Of a DNA stretch of 64,000 nucleotides, positions 8,753-17,107 are shown one piece after another; the first letter of the stretch is position 1, and the number at the start of each line of letters is the position of its first letter. A model generated the notes under the pieces. That model made no database searches. It saw nothing but the letters and a program-made list of their open reading frames with translations, and was not told where the DNA came from. The stretch is taken from positions 5,589,158 through 5,653,157 of the forward strand of contig NZ_CP026498.1 in the NCBI RefSeq assembly GCF_002953255.1, in the 5' to 3' direction. The translations under genes and the position numbers were made by a program. The stretch comes from Streptomyces sp. CB01881. Its GTDB lineage: Bacteria; Actinomycetota; Actinomycetes; Streptomycetales; Streptomycetaceae.

Positions 8753-9055
8753 ATGTCGTCAGACCTCGAACCCAACGAACCTGTCATGCCCGAGCCACCG
8801 GACCCCGCGTCCGTTCCCGCCGTGACACCGGAACGGGTGCTGGCCGGGCTCGCCCTCCTCGTGCCGATCGTCGCGATGCTCTGGATGTCCTCCTACGACA
8901 AGACCGACCCCGAGGCCGGCGGGGTGCCGTTCTTCTACTGGTACCAGCTGCTCTGGGTGCCGGTGTCGGCCGTCTTCACGGTGGCCGCCTACCTGCTGAT
9001 CACCCGGGACGAGAAGGCCCGCAAGGCCGTCCGGACGACCGGGGGCGCGCGATGA
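8753..9055 (+). CDS. DUF3311 small membrane protein, symporter partner
   Basis: 100-aa protein with a Pro/Glu-rich N-terminus and two membrane segments (VLAGLALLVPIVAMLW and a second around VPVSAVFTVAAYLL). The FFYWYQLLWV block between them is typical of DUF3311. Such proteins are almost always encoded directly before a sodium:solute symporter and are thought to be its small accessory subunit. The start is ATG at 8753 after GGAG. Its stop overlaps the next start by 4 bases (ATGA). Confidence 0.85.
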   Translation: MSSDLEPNEPVMPEPPDPASVPAVTPERVLAGLALLVPIVAMLWMSSYDKTDPEAGGVPFFYWYQLLWVPVSAVFTVAAYLLITRDEKARKAVRTTGGAR

Positions 9056-10665
9056 GCGGTGTCAACGTCCCGGCCCTGACGGTGTTCGTGCTCTTCTTCG
9101 TCCTGGTCACCGTGATGGGCTTCCTCGCCTCGCGCTGGCGCCGGGCCGACGACGCCCAGCACCTGGACGAGTGGGGCCTCGGCGGCCGCAGCTTCGGGAC
9201 CTGGATCACCTGGTTCCTGCTCGGCGGCGACCTCTACACCGCGTACACCTTCGTGGCCGTCCCGGCCGCCGTGTACGCGACCGGCGCGGCCGGCTTCTTC
9301 GCGGTGCCGTACACGATCATCGCCTACCCGCTGGTCTTCCTCTTCCTGCCCCGGCTCTGGTCGGTCTCCCGGGTGCACGGCTACGTCACCCCGGCCGACT
9401 TCGTGCGCGGGCGGTACGGCTCCAAGCCGCTCGCGCTGGTGGTCGCGCTCACCGGCATCCTCGCCACCATGCCGTACATCGCGCTCCAGCTGGTCGGCAT
9501 CCAGGCGGTGCTGGACGTGCTGGGCGTCGGCGGCGGCGAGAACGCCAACTGGTTCGTCAAGGACCTGCCGCTGTTCATCGCCTTCGGCGTGCTGGCCGCG
9601 TACACCTACTCGTCCGGCCTGCGGGCCCCGGCGCTGATCGCCTTCGTCAAGGACACGCTCATCTACATCGTGATCATCGTCGCGGTGATCTACATCCCGA
9701 TGCGGCTCGGCGGCTACGGCCACATCTTCGACGCGGTCGGCCAGAAGTTCAGCGCGCCCAAGGCGGCGGGCTCGCTGACCGTGCCGGAGAACAAGCAGTG
9801 GACGTACGCCACGCTGGCGCTCGGCTCGGCGATGGCGCTCTTCATGTACCCGCACTCGGTGACCGGCGTGCTGGCCTCGAAGTCCCGCAACACGGTGCGC
9901 CGCAACATGGCGATCATGCCCGCGTACTCGCTGATGCTGGGCCTGCTGGCACTGCTCGGCTTCATGGCGATCGCGGCCGGCATCGGCAAGGGCGACAAGA
10001 AGTTCAACGCCCAGCTGTCCGTCCCGCAGCTGTTCGAGAACATGTTCCCGGACTGGTTCACCGGCGTGGCCTTCGCGGCGATCGGGATCGGCGCGCTGGT
10101 GCCGGCCGCCATCATGTCGATCGCCGCGGCCAACCTGTTCACCCGCAACGTCTACAAGGAGTTCCTGAAGCCGTCCGCCACCCCGGCCGACGAGACCAGG
10201 GTCGCCAAGCTCGCCTCGCTGCTGGTGAAGGTCGGCGCGCTGGCCTTCGTGATGACCATGGACAAGCAGGCCGCGATCAACCTCCAGCTGCTGGGCGGCC
10301 TCTGGATCCTGCAGACCTTCGTCTCCATCGTCGGCGGCCTGTTCACCCGCTGGTTCCACCACTGGGCGCTGTTCGCCGGCTGGGCGGTCGGCATGATCTA
10401 CGGCACCTGGGAGGCGTACGACATCGCCAGCCCCGCCACCAAGCACTTCGGCGGCAACGCGGCCGAGATCCCCGGCATCGGCGAGCTGGGCTACATCGGC
10501 CTGACCGCCTTCGTGCTCAACCTGGCGGTCTCGGTGGTCCTCACGCTGGCGCTGAAGGCCCTCAAGGCCCCGGAGAGCCCGGACGAGACCCGGCCCGGCG
10601 ACTACAGCGCCGAAACCGGCGACGAAGAGCTGAAGAACGCGCCGGAGCCCGTGGCGGCGCACTGA
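9052..10665 (+). CDS. Sodium:solute symporter, MctP-like monocarboxylate carrier
   Basis: Membrane symporter of 537 aa, SSF family, with about 13 predicted helices. The early signature GRSFGTWITWFLLGGDLYTA and the Pro/Gly-rich helices are typical of the MctP/acetate-pyruvate branch. A charged tail rich in Asp/Glu ends the protein. Probable substrates are short monocarboxylates such as lactate, pyruvate or acetate; the sequence alone cannot decide. It is translationally coupled to the DUF3311 gene, and the Crp-like site upstream would fit carbon-source control. Confidence 0.85.
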   Translation: MSGVNVPALTVFVLFFVLVTVMGFLASRWRRADDAQHLDEWGLGGRSFGTWITWFLLGGDLYTAYTFVAVPAAVYATGAAGFFAVPYTIIAYPLVFLFLPRLWSVSRVHGYVTPADFVRGRYGSKPLALVVALTGILATMPYIALQLVGIQAVLDVLGVGGGENANWFVKDLPLFIAFGVLAAYTYSSGLRAPALIAFVKDTLIYIVIIVAVIYIPMRLGGYGHIFDAVGQKFSAPKAAGSLTVPENKQWTYATLALGSAMALFMYPHSVTGVLASKSRNTVRRNMAIMPAYSLMLGLLALLGFMAIAAGIGKGDKKFNAQLSVPQLFENMFPDWFTGVAFAAIGIGALVPAAIMSIAAANLFTRNVYKEFLKPSATPADETRVAKLASLLVKVGALAFVMTMDKQAAINLQLLGGLWILQTFVSIVGGLFTRWFHHWALFAGWAVGMIYGTWEAYDIASPATKHFGGNAAEIPGIGELGYIGLTAFVLNLAVSVVLTLALKALKAPESPDETRPGDYSAETGDEELKNAPEPVAAH

Positions 10666-10690
10666 TTCCCCCTGCGCGCGCCCTGTGACC

Positions 10691-10727
10691 GCGCCGTCTC
10701 CTCCGTGAACACTGGAGGAGGCGGCGC
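10691..10727 (+). terminator. Terminator of the symporter operon
   Basis: 14-bp stem with one G-U pair (arms 10691-10704 and 10714-10727), 26 bases past the stop. Confidence 0.8.
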
Positions 10728-10831
10728 GATCATATGTATGAACGGCCGCACGTGCAGGGAACCACCGGACCGGGCCGGCAGCCGGCCGGCACCGACCGAA
10801 CCCACGGATCGACCCACGGGGAGCAGCGTCG

Positions 10832-11626
10832 ATGGCAGAACTCGGCACCACACTCAACGGCCAGCACCAGCCCGCCCACGCGCCCGGCACACCGCCCGCC
10901 GCACCGCCCGCCGACGCGGCGCCGGCCATCCGGCTGCCGTCCGTGCTGATCGCCACCCGGCACGGCGAGTCCACCGCCAACGTGGAGTTCCAGCTGGCCG
11001 AGGCGTCCGGCGCGCTGAGCGTCCCGATCAGCTGCCGGGACGCCGACATCCCGCTCTCGCTGCACGGCCGGCAGCAGGCCCAGGCCCTCGGCCGCTGGTG
11101 GGCCGGCCTGCCCAGCGCCGACCGGCCGCGCAGCGTCTGGTGCTCGCCGTACGTGCGCACCGCCGAGACCGCGCGGATCGCCCTCGCCCAGGCGGCCGGG
11201 CTCGGCGCCGTACCGGTCTCGCTGGCCGTCCGCCACGACGAGCGGCTGCGCGACCGCGAGCTGGGCGTCCTGGAGATGCTGCCCCGGGCCGCGATCGAGG
11301 CCAAGCACCCGGAGGAGGCCGCCAGACGCCGCAAAATGGGCGAGCTGTACTACCGCCCGCCCGGCGGCGAGTCCTGGGCGGACGTGGCGCTGCGGGTGCG
11401 CAGCCTGCTCCGCGACCTCTGCGCCGAGGAGGCCGGCCGGCCCGTCCTGGTGGTCGCACACGACTGCACGGTGCTGATGCTCCGCTACGCGCTGGACCGG
11501 CTCACCGAGGAGCAGCTGACCGCGCTGGAGCCGGTGCAGAACTGCTCCACCAGCCTCTGGCGCGCCGAGGGCGGACGGCTGCGGCCGGCGCACTGGAACG
11601 AGACCGGGCATCTGGCCGTCGGCTGA
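10832..11626 (+). CDS. Histidine phosphatase (phosphoglycerate-mutase-like)
   Basis: Cytosolic phosphatase-superfamily protein of 264 aa. The catalytic RHGES motif is at residues 43-47 with His44 as the phospho-acceptor. A second conserved His sits in VVAHDCTVLML near residue 208. The first ~30 residues are Pro/Ala-rich and unstructured. The start is ATG at 10832 behind GGGGAG. The substrate is unknown; family members act on sugar phosphates, nucleotides or alpha-ribazole phosphate. It is probably a single gene between a terminator and a convergent regulator. Confidence 0.85.
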   Translation: MAELGTTLNGQHQPAHAPGTPPAAPPADAAPAIRLPSVLIATRHGESTANVEFQLAEASGALSVPISCRDADIPLSLHGRQQAQALGRWWAGLPSADRPRSVWCSPYVRTAETARIALAQAAGLGAVPVSLAVRHDERLRDRELGVLEMLPRAAIEAKHPEEAARRRKMGELYYRPPGGESWADVALRVRSLLRDLCAEEAGRPVLVVAHDCTVLMLRYALDRLTEEQLTALEPVQNCSTSLWRAEGGRLRPAHWNETGHLAVG

Positions 11627-11735
11627 CCCGCACCGGGCCGGCCGGCGGCTGCCCGGCCGGCCCGCGCTCCCCGGCGGACGGCCCGCCCGTGCGGCGGCCC
11701 CGTCGGCCTATCAGCCCGTCGGCCCCGTCGGCCCG

Positions 11736-12704
11736 TCAGCCCGCCATCGGCTCGGCGAAGCAGCGACGGTAGGCCAGCGGGGTCGTCCCCAGCCGGCGGC
11801 CGAAGTGGTGGCGCAGCGTCGCCGCGTTGCCGAAGCCGCAGCGGGCGGCGATCGCGTCCACCGGCTCGGCGGTGGACTCCAGCAGCCGCTGGGCGAGCAG
11901 CAGCCGCTGCCCGATCAGCCAGCGGTGCGGCGTCGTCCCCGTCTCCTGCTGGAACCGGCGGGCGAAGGTGCGCGGCGACATGTGGGCCCGGGCGGCCAGC
12001 TGCTCGACGGTGGACTCCTCGTCCAGGTGGTGGCGCATCCAGTCCAGCAGCGGGGCGAGCGACTCGCCGGTCCCCTCCGGCAGCGGGCGGGCGACGAACT
12101 GCGCCTGCCCGCCCTCCCGGTGCGGGGCCACCACCATCCGGCGGGCGATCCCCCGGGCCACCTCCGCGCCCTGCAGCCTGCGCACCAGGTGCAGGCAGGC
12201 GTCGATGCCGGCAGCCGTGCCGGCCGAGGTGATCACCGGGTCGTCGTCCACGTAGAGCACGTCGGGCTCGACGGTGGTCCGGGGGAAGCGCGCGGCCAGC
12301 TCGGCGGTGTGGCGCCAGTGCGTGGTGGAGCGGCGGCCGTCCAGCAGCCCGGCGGCGCCGAGGACGAAGGCGCCGCTGCAGATGGAGAGCGCCCGGGCGC
12401 CGCGGTCCACGGCCGCGCGGACGGCGTCCACCAGCGGCGCCGGGAACTCCTGGAGCGCCCCGACCGCCGTGACCACCACCAGGTCGGCCTCGGCGAGGCG
12501 CTCCGGGCCGTACGGGACGTCGACGGAGAAACCGGCGTGCGTGCGGTGCAGGCCCGGGCGGGCCCCGGCGAGGGCGAAGTCGTAGCCGGGCAGGCCGTCG
12601 GCGGTCCGGTCCAGGCCGAACACCTCGCTGGCCACCCCGAGTTCGAAGGGGTGGACCTCCTCCAGCACCACCGCGACCACGTTCTTGAGCATGCCGCCCA
12701 GCAT
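11736..12704 (-). CDS. GlxA-type AraC-family regulator with DJ-1/PfpI domain
   Basis: Transcription factor of 322 aa. N-terminal amidase-like (DJ-1/PfpI) domain at about 5-190 with the nucleophile-elbow region ALSICSGAFVLGAAGLL. AraC double helix-turn-helix at about 225-318 (MSPRTFARRFQQETGTTPHRWL and AIAARCGFGNAATLRHHF). Two nearby ATGs (12704 and 12692) are possible; neither has a well-spaced ribosome site. Divergent from the small gene at 12809, possibly controlling it or the acetyltransferase. The ligand is unknown. Confidence 0.85.
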   Translation of the reverse strand: MLGGMLKNVVAVVLEEVHPFELGVASEVFGLDRTADGLPGYDFALAGARPGLHRTHAGFSVDVPYGPERLAEADLVVVTAVGALQEFPAPLVDAVRAAVDRGARALSICSGAFVLGAAGLLDGRRSTTHWRHTAELAARFPRTTVEPDVLYVDDDPVITSAGTAAGIDACLHLVRRLQGAEVARGIARRMVVAPHREGGQAQFVARPLPEGTGESLAPLLDWMRHHLDEESTVEQLAARAHMSPRTFARRFQQETGTTPHRWLIGQRLLLAQRLLESTAEPVDAIAARCGFGNAATLRHHFGRRLGTTPLAYRRCFAEPMAG

Positions 12705-12808
12705 GCCCCCGCGAGCGGGCCGGGGGAAGGGCCGCGGTGGCAGTATTTCGATGCGATCGGGCATTCCTGCCACTCGTGGCCGTCCGGCGGCGCCGGGAGA
12801 GTGGAGCC

Positions 12809-13312
12809 ATGGACTCCGACACTCTCGCGAGCGCGCTCGCCCTCGCCGGCATCGTCGGCGGCTTCGGACTGCTCGGCACCCTGATCGGGCGGGACGTGGC
12901 CCGGGGCGCCGCCAACGGCCGCGACAACTGGCACCGGCCCGGCGGCCACCCGGCCGACCCGGCCCTGCCCGACCGGCTCTACGGCACGATGCCCGCCGCC
13001 TCGCTCCGCCCGTCCGCGGACCCGGCCACCGCGCCGCGCACCGCCGCCCCGCACGCCGGCGCCGCTGCCCCGATGCCGTCCGCTTCCGGCGGCTCCGCCA
13101 CACTTGCCGCATGGACATCGTCATCCGCCGGGCCGTCGAGGCCGATCTCGAAGCAGTCGGAGCCGTCACCCACGAGGCCTTCGTCGGCGACGGTCACAGC
13201 CCCGCCGACGGTCCCTACGCCGCGCAGCTCGTCGACGCCCGCCCCCGCTTCGAGCAGGCCGAACTCCTCGTCGCGACCGACCCGGCCGGCGGACCGCTGC
13301 TCGGCTGCGTGA
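12809..13312 (+). CDS. Doubtful small membrane protein overlapping an acetyltransferase gene
   Basis: ATG at 12809 follows a GGAGAGTGGAG ribosome site. The first ~95 codons show strong GC bias at third positions: a membrane segment (ALALAGIVGGFGLLGTLIG) then a Pro/Ala-rich hydrophilic part. From about 13095 the bias collapses and the frame runs out of phase 202 bases into the GNAT gene before stopping at 13312. It may be a real gene with an overprinted tail, or a gene whose own stop was lost. The product is unknown. Confidence 0.4.
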   Translation: MDSDTLASALALAGIVGGFGLLGTLIGRDVARGAANGRDNWHRPGGHPADPALPDRLYGTMPAASLRPSADPATAPRTAAPHAGAAAPMPSASGGSATLAAWTSSSAGPSRPISKQSEPSPTRPSSATVTAPPTVPTPRSSSTPAPASSRPNSSSRPTRPADRCSAA

Positions 13313-13605
13313 CCTTCGCGGTCGGCGGGACGGCCTTCGCCGACATAGCGCGGCCGCACGAGGGCGAGATCCGGATGCTCGCGGTCGGCGGCGCGGCCCG
13401 GGGCCGGGGGGTCGGTGAGGCGCTGGTCCGGGCCTCCATCGCGCGCAGCCGGGAGCTGGGCCTGGAGGGGATGGCGTTCTCCACCCGGCCGTCGATGACC
13501 TCCGCGCACCGGCTCTACGAGCGGCTGGGCTTCCGGCGGACGCCGGAGCGCGACTGGGAGGTGCGCCCCGGCGTCCCGCTGCTGGTCTACACGATGACGT
13601 TGTGA
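13111..13605 (+). CDS. GNAT-family N-acetyltransferase
   Basis: Single-domain acetyltransferase of 164 aa. Acetyl-CoA-binding motif A is visible as RMLAVGGAARGRGVGEALV (residues 88-106, R-G-x-G-x-G/A pattern), followed by the RLYERLGFRR motif B near 132. The start is ATG at 13111 (MDIVIRRA), typical of GNAT enzymes, although the ribosome site is weak. The upstream small frame overlaps it. The acceptor cannot be predicted. Confidence 0.85.
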   Translation: MDIVIRRAVEADLEAVGAVTHEAFVGDGHSPADGPYAAQLVDARPRFEQAELLVATDPAGGPLLGCVTFAVGGTAFADIARPHEGEIRMLAVGGAARGRGVGEALVRASIARSRELGLEGMAFSTRPSMTSAHRLYERLGFRRTPERDWEVRPGVPLLVYTMTL

Positions 13606-13822
13606 ACGGTGCCGCCCCGGCCGACGCCCCGGACGACGATGCTCTGAACGACGACGCCCCCTCGACGCGCTCCCGAGCGTGACCGGTCCCCCTGCCCCGG
13701 GATGAATCTGACGGTCTGCAGCCTGCCGTTCCGACCCCCGCTTACCAGCGGCGCCTCCGGCCCGCAAGCTCGGTGTCGGCCGGAAATGACCAGTTGATCG
13801 GGACGCTGCTAGGATCCGCCGC

Positions 13823-14890
13823 ATGACGACGGGGAGTACGCCAAGCGGATGGTATGACGACCCTTCCGGGCAGCTCAATACGCTGCGCTGGTGGGACGGT
13901 TCGACCTGGACCGACAGGACCCAGGTCAAGCCCGGGGGTGCGGCCGCGACCCCGGCGCCCCCCGCGGGGGCCTTCCCGAGCCATGCCGCCCAGAACGCCG
14001 CCGCACCGACGGCCGTCACACCCGCGATGCCGGCCCAGCAGTCCGGCCCGGCCGCGACCGCGCCGCCGTCCTCGCTCGCCACGACGGTCCCGCAGACTCC
14101 CCTCGCCAGCACGACCCCGCAGCCCTTCACGCCGACCTCGGTGGTCTTCGAGACCGTCGAGCCGAACACCACCAAGCGCAAGGTGCTCCTGAGCGTCGGC
14201 GCCGTCGTGCTCTCCCTCGTCATGGCCGGGGCCGGCTACGTCGTGGGCGCCAAGACCGGCAAGTCGGACTCGCCGAAGGCCGGCCCGACCGCGACCCCGG
14301 CCGTGACGGGCGGCGATCCCAAGAGCCCGAACGGGTTCATGGGCACCGCGCTGACCGGTGGGCAGCAGCTCGCGGGCGGCCGGCAGGTCACCGGCCAGGA
14401 CTCGAAGATGAACTTCATGCTGCCACCCGAGTGGCAGGTCCAGGTCGACGCCAAGGCCCCGAACGAGGTCCGGTACGCGATCAACCCCTACGCCTGCGTG
14501 GGTCACGGCAACGGGGCGTGCACCCGCGGTCTGGTCATCCAGAACCTCCGGGTGTTCAACGGCGGCTGGTCCGACCCGAAGTCCCTGGTGCTCGGCATGG
14601 GGCAGCTTCTGTACACCGCCCGCTACGGCGCCGAGCCGCCGAGCCCGCCGGAGCCGGTGAAGCAGTCGGCCGTCAAGATCCAGGGCCTGGACGGCTACCT
14701 CGCCCTCTGGCACGTACCGATGTCCAGCAATGCGTCCACGCCGGACAGCTACTGCGGCATCCTGGAGGTCACCCCGGCAGCGGGGGCCACCACCGTGCCG
14801 GTGCTGCAGATCTGCCTGGACCAGGCACCGGAGGCACCGGCACTCGCCCTGATGGACCAGATCGCCAACTCCGTCAAGCTCAACTCCTGA
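13823..14890 (+). CDS. DUF2510-domain single-pass membrane protein
   Basis: 355-aa protein. An N-terminal DUF2510 module (SGWYDDPSGQLNTLRWWDG, residues 8-26) with the conserved Trp residues is followed by a Pro/Ala/Thr linker. One membrane helix lies near 123-144 (VLLSVGAVVLSLVMAGAGYV), then an extracytoplasmic domain of about 200 residues with several Cys (CVGHGNGAC, YCGIL, ICLDQ). DUF2510 is common in actinobacterial envelope proteins and has no fixed biochemical role. Nothing in the outer domain could be assigned. Confidence 0.8.
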   Translation: MTTGSTPSGWYDDPSGQLNTLRWWDGSTWTDRTQVKPGGAAATPAPPAGAFPSHAAQNAAAPTAVTPAMPAQQSGPAATAPPSSLATTVPQTPLASTTPQPFTPTSVVFETVEPNTTKRKVLLSVGAVVLSLVMAGAGYVVGAKTGKSDSPKAGPTATPAVTGGDPKSPNGFMGTALTGGQQLAGGRQVTGQDSKMNFMLPPEWQVQVDAKAPNEVRYAINPYACVGHGNGACTRGLVIQNLRVFNGGWSDPKSLVLGMGQLLYTARYGAEPPSPPEPVKQSAVKIQGLDGYLALWHVPMSSNASTPDSYCGILEVTPAAGATTVPVLQICLDQAPEAPALALMDQIANSVKLNS

Positions 14891-14902
14891 CAGCCCGCCA
14901 CG

Positions 14903-14928
14903 CCCCGCCGCCCGACCGGACGGCGGGG
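14903..14928 (+). terminator. Terminator after the DUF2510 gene
   Basis: 8-bp GC-rich stem (arms 14903-14910 and 14921-14928), 13 bases past the stop. Confidence 0.5.
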
Positions 14929-15142
14929 TGTGAGGCGTGCCCGCGGCCCTTGGGACCCGACTGGGGACCGGTCGGCCGCCCAACGTATGCTCTCTGCTGG
15001 CCGATTGTCAGGCCCGGCCCCGATACCAGCATCCCGCGATCCCACCGCTTCGGCGCGCGGTCGGCTGGCGCCCGACGGCGGTTCAGGACTGGAACGAGTC
15101 GCTTCGAGGGCGACGGAGCGGTTGACTACGGGGGAATTACTG

Positions 15143-17107
15143 GTGGACTCCACCGACGAACGTGCGACGCGCCGGGGCGACCGGCACGGCCGGGGACGTC
15201 ACGGCCGTGTGCTCCCCCGGGCCCGGGCCGAACGACGGATCGCCCGCAGGGAACTGCGCAACGCGGCAGCACAGCGGGCGTACGTCGCGTGCGCCGAGAC
15301 CGCCGGCCCGCTGACCCCCGGCGAGGACGGGGCGGCCGTCCGCTACCGCTCGATCTCCTCACCCGGCGTCAAGTTCGTGCTGACGCTCCTGGTGACGGTC
15401 AACGCACTCGCGGGCGTGGCCTTCGTCGGCTGGCTGCTGCTGCCCGAGCACACTCCCGGATCGAACGTGGGCTGGTCACCCGACTGGCGGATCAACCTCG
15501 CCCGGATCTGCTTCTGCGCCGTGGTGATCGTCGAACTGGTGAGGCTCGTACAGAACCTCGCGGTCTGGGTGTTCGCGTTCCGGGCCAAGGACCCGGTGCC
15601 GGTCACCCCGCCTCCGGGGCTGCGGGTCGCCGTGCTGACCACGATCGTGCCCTCCAAGGAGCCGATCGAGATCGTCGAGCGGACCCTCGCCGCGATGCTG
15701 CGGATCGAGTACGACGGCGAGGTCGACGTCTGGGTACTCGACGAGGGCGACGACGACCGGGTGAAGAAGATGGCCGCGCGGCTCGGTGTGCACCACTTCA
15801 GCCGCAAGGGCCGCCCGGAGTACAACCAGGCGGAGGGCGAGTTCCGGGCCAAGACCAAATCCGGCAACCACAACTCCTGGCGGGCCGAGCACGAGCACGG
15901 CTACGACGTGGTGGCCCAGATGGACCCCGACCACGTCCCGCTGGCCTGCTTCCTGGAGCGCACCCTCGGCTACTTCCGCGACCCCGACGTCGCCTTCGTG
16001 GTGGCCCCCCAGGTGTACGGCAACATGTACGACAACTGGGTCGCGCACGGTGCCTCGGTGCAGCAGTACCTGTTCTCCGGCCTGGTCGAGCGCGGCGGCA
16101 ACGGCATGGACGCCCCGCTGCTGATCGGCACCAACCACCTGTACCGGCCGGCGGCCTGGCAGCAGATCGGCGGCTACCAGGACTCGATCATCGAGGACCA
16201 CCTGACCAGCATGCGGGTCCAGGCCTCGGTCAACCCCGAGACCGACCACCACTGGAAGGGCGTCTACACCCCGGACGTGTTGGCGGTGGGCGAGGGCCCC
16301 ACCTCCTGGACGGACTACTTCAACCAGCAGAAGCGCTGGGCGTACGGCATCTGGGAGATCCTGCTCAAGAGCCGCCTGCGCTCGGGCATCAAGCTTCGGC
16401 TGCGTCAGCGCGTCCTCTACGGCCTGGTCCAGTTCTACTACCCGAGCGCGGCCCTCACCACCATGCTCGGCAGCCTCGCCACCGGCGTCTACCTGGCCTG
16501 CGGCGTCACCTCCATCCATCTCAACAGCACGCACTGGATGGCCCTGTGGGGCGCCAGCATGGGCAGCTGGTTCGTGCTCTGGCTGTGGCTGCGCCGGTTC
16601 AACCTGGCCGCACACGAGCGGCGCGAGATCGGCATGGCGGGGATGGGGCTCGCCCTGTTCGCCGGACCGGTCTACGTCGCCGCCGCGATCGCCGCGCTGC
16701 TGCGCCGGCCGCTGGCGTACGCCGTCACCGCCAAGGGTGATCTGCGCAGCGCCGAATCGCTGTCGACCTTCCGGCTGCACCTGCTCTGGGCGGCCGTCGC
16801 CGCCGGGTTGCTCGGTGCGAGCTTCACCTTCCACCACGACTTGTGGATCCTGCGGTTCTGGGCCGTCCTCAGCCTCTTCACCGGGATCGCTCCGCCGCTG
16901 ATCTCCCTGGTCAGCGGGCGCCGCGAGGCCAGGGCCGCGAGAGCGGCGGCCGCGACGGCCGAGCAGCCGGTCGGCCTGCCGGCCCAGCGGTCCGAGCCTC
17001 GCCCGCAGCAGCCGCAGAGCGAGGAACCGGCCGACCGGATGGACGAGTTCGAGGAACTGCTGGAACCCGCCCAGGCAAGCGGCGGACGCCAGGAGGGGAA
17101 CCACTGA
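15143..17107 (+). CDS. Processive GT2 polysaccharide synthase (cellulose-synthase-like)
   Basis: Membrane glycosyltransferase of 654 aa that should polymerise a beta-linked glycan from NDP-sugar and extrude it. Two N-terminal helices (about 76-100 and 121-146), a GT2 domain, then four or five C-terminal helices. Catalytic motifs: LDEGDDD (199-205), DPDH with Asp261/Asp263, IIEDH (349-353) and QQKRW (395-399), the D, DxD, ED and QxxRW set of cellulose, chitin and mannan synthases. No PilZ domain is seen. The start is GTG at 15143 after a GGGGG box. The stop overlaps the GH26 start by one base. The sugar specificity is not readable from sequence; GH26 and GH12 partners hint at mannan, glucan or glucomannan. 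Confidence 0.88.
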   Translation: MDSTDERATRRGDRHGRGRHGRVLPRARAERRIARRELRNAAAQRAYVACAETAGPLTPGEDGAAVRYRSISSPGVKFVLTLLVTVNALAGVAFVGWLLLPEHTPGSNVGWSPDWRINLARICFCAVVIVELVRLVQNLAVWVFAFRAKDPVPVTPPPGLRVAVLTTIVPSKEPIEIVERTLAAMLRIEYDGEVDVWVLDEGDDDRVKKMAARLGVHHFSRKGRPEYNQAEGEFRAKTKSGNHNSWRAEHEHGYDVVAQMDPDHVPLACFLERTLGYFRDPDVAFVVAPQVYGNMYDNWVAHGASVQQYLFSGLVERGGNGMDAPLLIGTNHLYRPAAWQQIGGYQDSIIEDHLTSMRVQASVNPETDHHWKGVYTPDVLAVGEGPTSWTDYFNQQKRWAYGIWEILLKSRLRSGIKLRLRQRVLYGLVQFYYPSAALTTMLGSLATGVYLACGVTSIHLNSTHWMALWGASMGSWFVLWLWLRRFNLAAHERREIGMAGMGLALFAGPVYVAAAIAALLRRPLAYAVTAKGDLRSAESLSTFRLHLLWAAVAAGLLGASFTFHHDLWILRFWAVLSLFTGIAPPLISLVSGRREARAARAAAATAEQPVGLPAQRSEPRPQQPQSEEPADRMDEFEELLEPAQASGGRQEGNH

